Positions 63,956-64,000 of a stretch of 64,000 nucleotides of DNA are shown piece by piece. Below the pieces are notes generated by a model. That model saw only the letters and a program-made list of their open reading frames with translations. It did no database searches and was not told the DNA's origin. A program made the position numbers and the translations under genes. Source of the DNA: Bathymodiolus brooksi (taxonomy: Eukaryota > Mollusca > Bivalvia > Mytilida > Modiolidae); NCBI GenBank assembly GCA_963680875.1, contig OY804580.1, positions 110,921,534 through 110,985,533 of the forward strand. The letters are read 5' to 3'. How positions within the stretch are numbered: position 1 is the first letter of the stretch; each line of letters opens with the position of its first letter.

Positions 63956-64000
63956 GTTTGTGCTTAAAATAATGTTGTTATAAAAGGAAAACATTTCTAC

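Overview
This is eukaryotic, AT-rich, intron-dominated DNA. The repeats point to a mollusc, probably a bivalve: tRNA-derived SINEs with long conserved tails, elements with a 5' palindrome and a core of tandem repeats, hAT- and mariner-like MITEs, L1/Tx1-like and CR1-like LINE fragments, and many minisatellites. The species cannot be named from the sequence.

The window carries one host gene on the + strand, an orthologue of huntingtin-interacting protein 1 (HIP1/HIP1R; Sla2 in yeast). I assembled 20 exons with matching splice phases (19 in one reading run with one more cut by an assembly gap), plus one candidate microexon, running from the ATG at 644 to 63955, where the coding sequence continues past the window. 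The visible part encodes the N-terminal ANTH phosphoinositide-binding domain, an acidic proline-rich linker, and most of the central coiled coil, about 630 residues in all. The C-terminal THATCH (I/LWEQ) actin-binding region must lie downstream. The family couples clathrin-coated pits to actin during endocytosis.

Layout: 1-643 is upstream/5' UTR and 644-730 is exon 1. Introns 1-4 (to 22752) hold SINEs, a hAT MITE with a perfect 8-bp target duplication, a 35-bp-arm hairpin, a chimeric LINE at 11.0-13.2 kb, and a 6.3-kb terminal-inverted-repeat element (14754-21059) with a Tx1-like LINE nested in it. Introns 5-8 hold several elements with a 5' palindrome and tandem core, a 65-bp minisatellite (28-29.3 kb) and long inverted repeats. 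Intron 9 contains a 6.4-kb satellite of 53-bp units with higher-order duplication. From exon 11 to the end the exons are closer together, and most introns contain their own minisatellite.

The most unusual feature is at exon 11. A 43-bp unit made of the last 36 exon bases plus the first 7 intron bases is repeated about 17 times directly downstream, giving a tandem series of consensus 5' splice sites. Most long open reading frames in the window are artefacts of minisatellites whose unit length is a multiple of three. An assembly gap (62395-62594) removes part of one exon.
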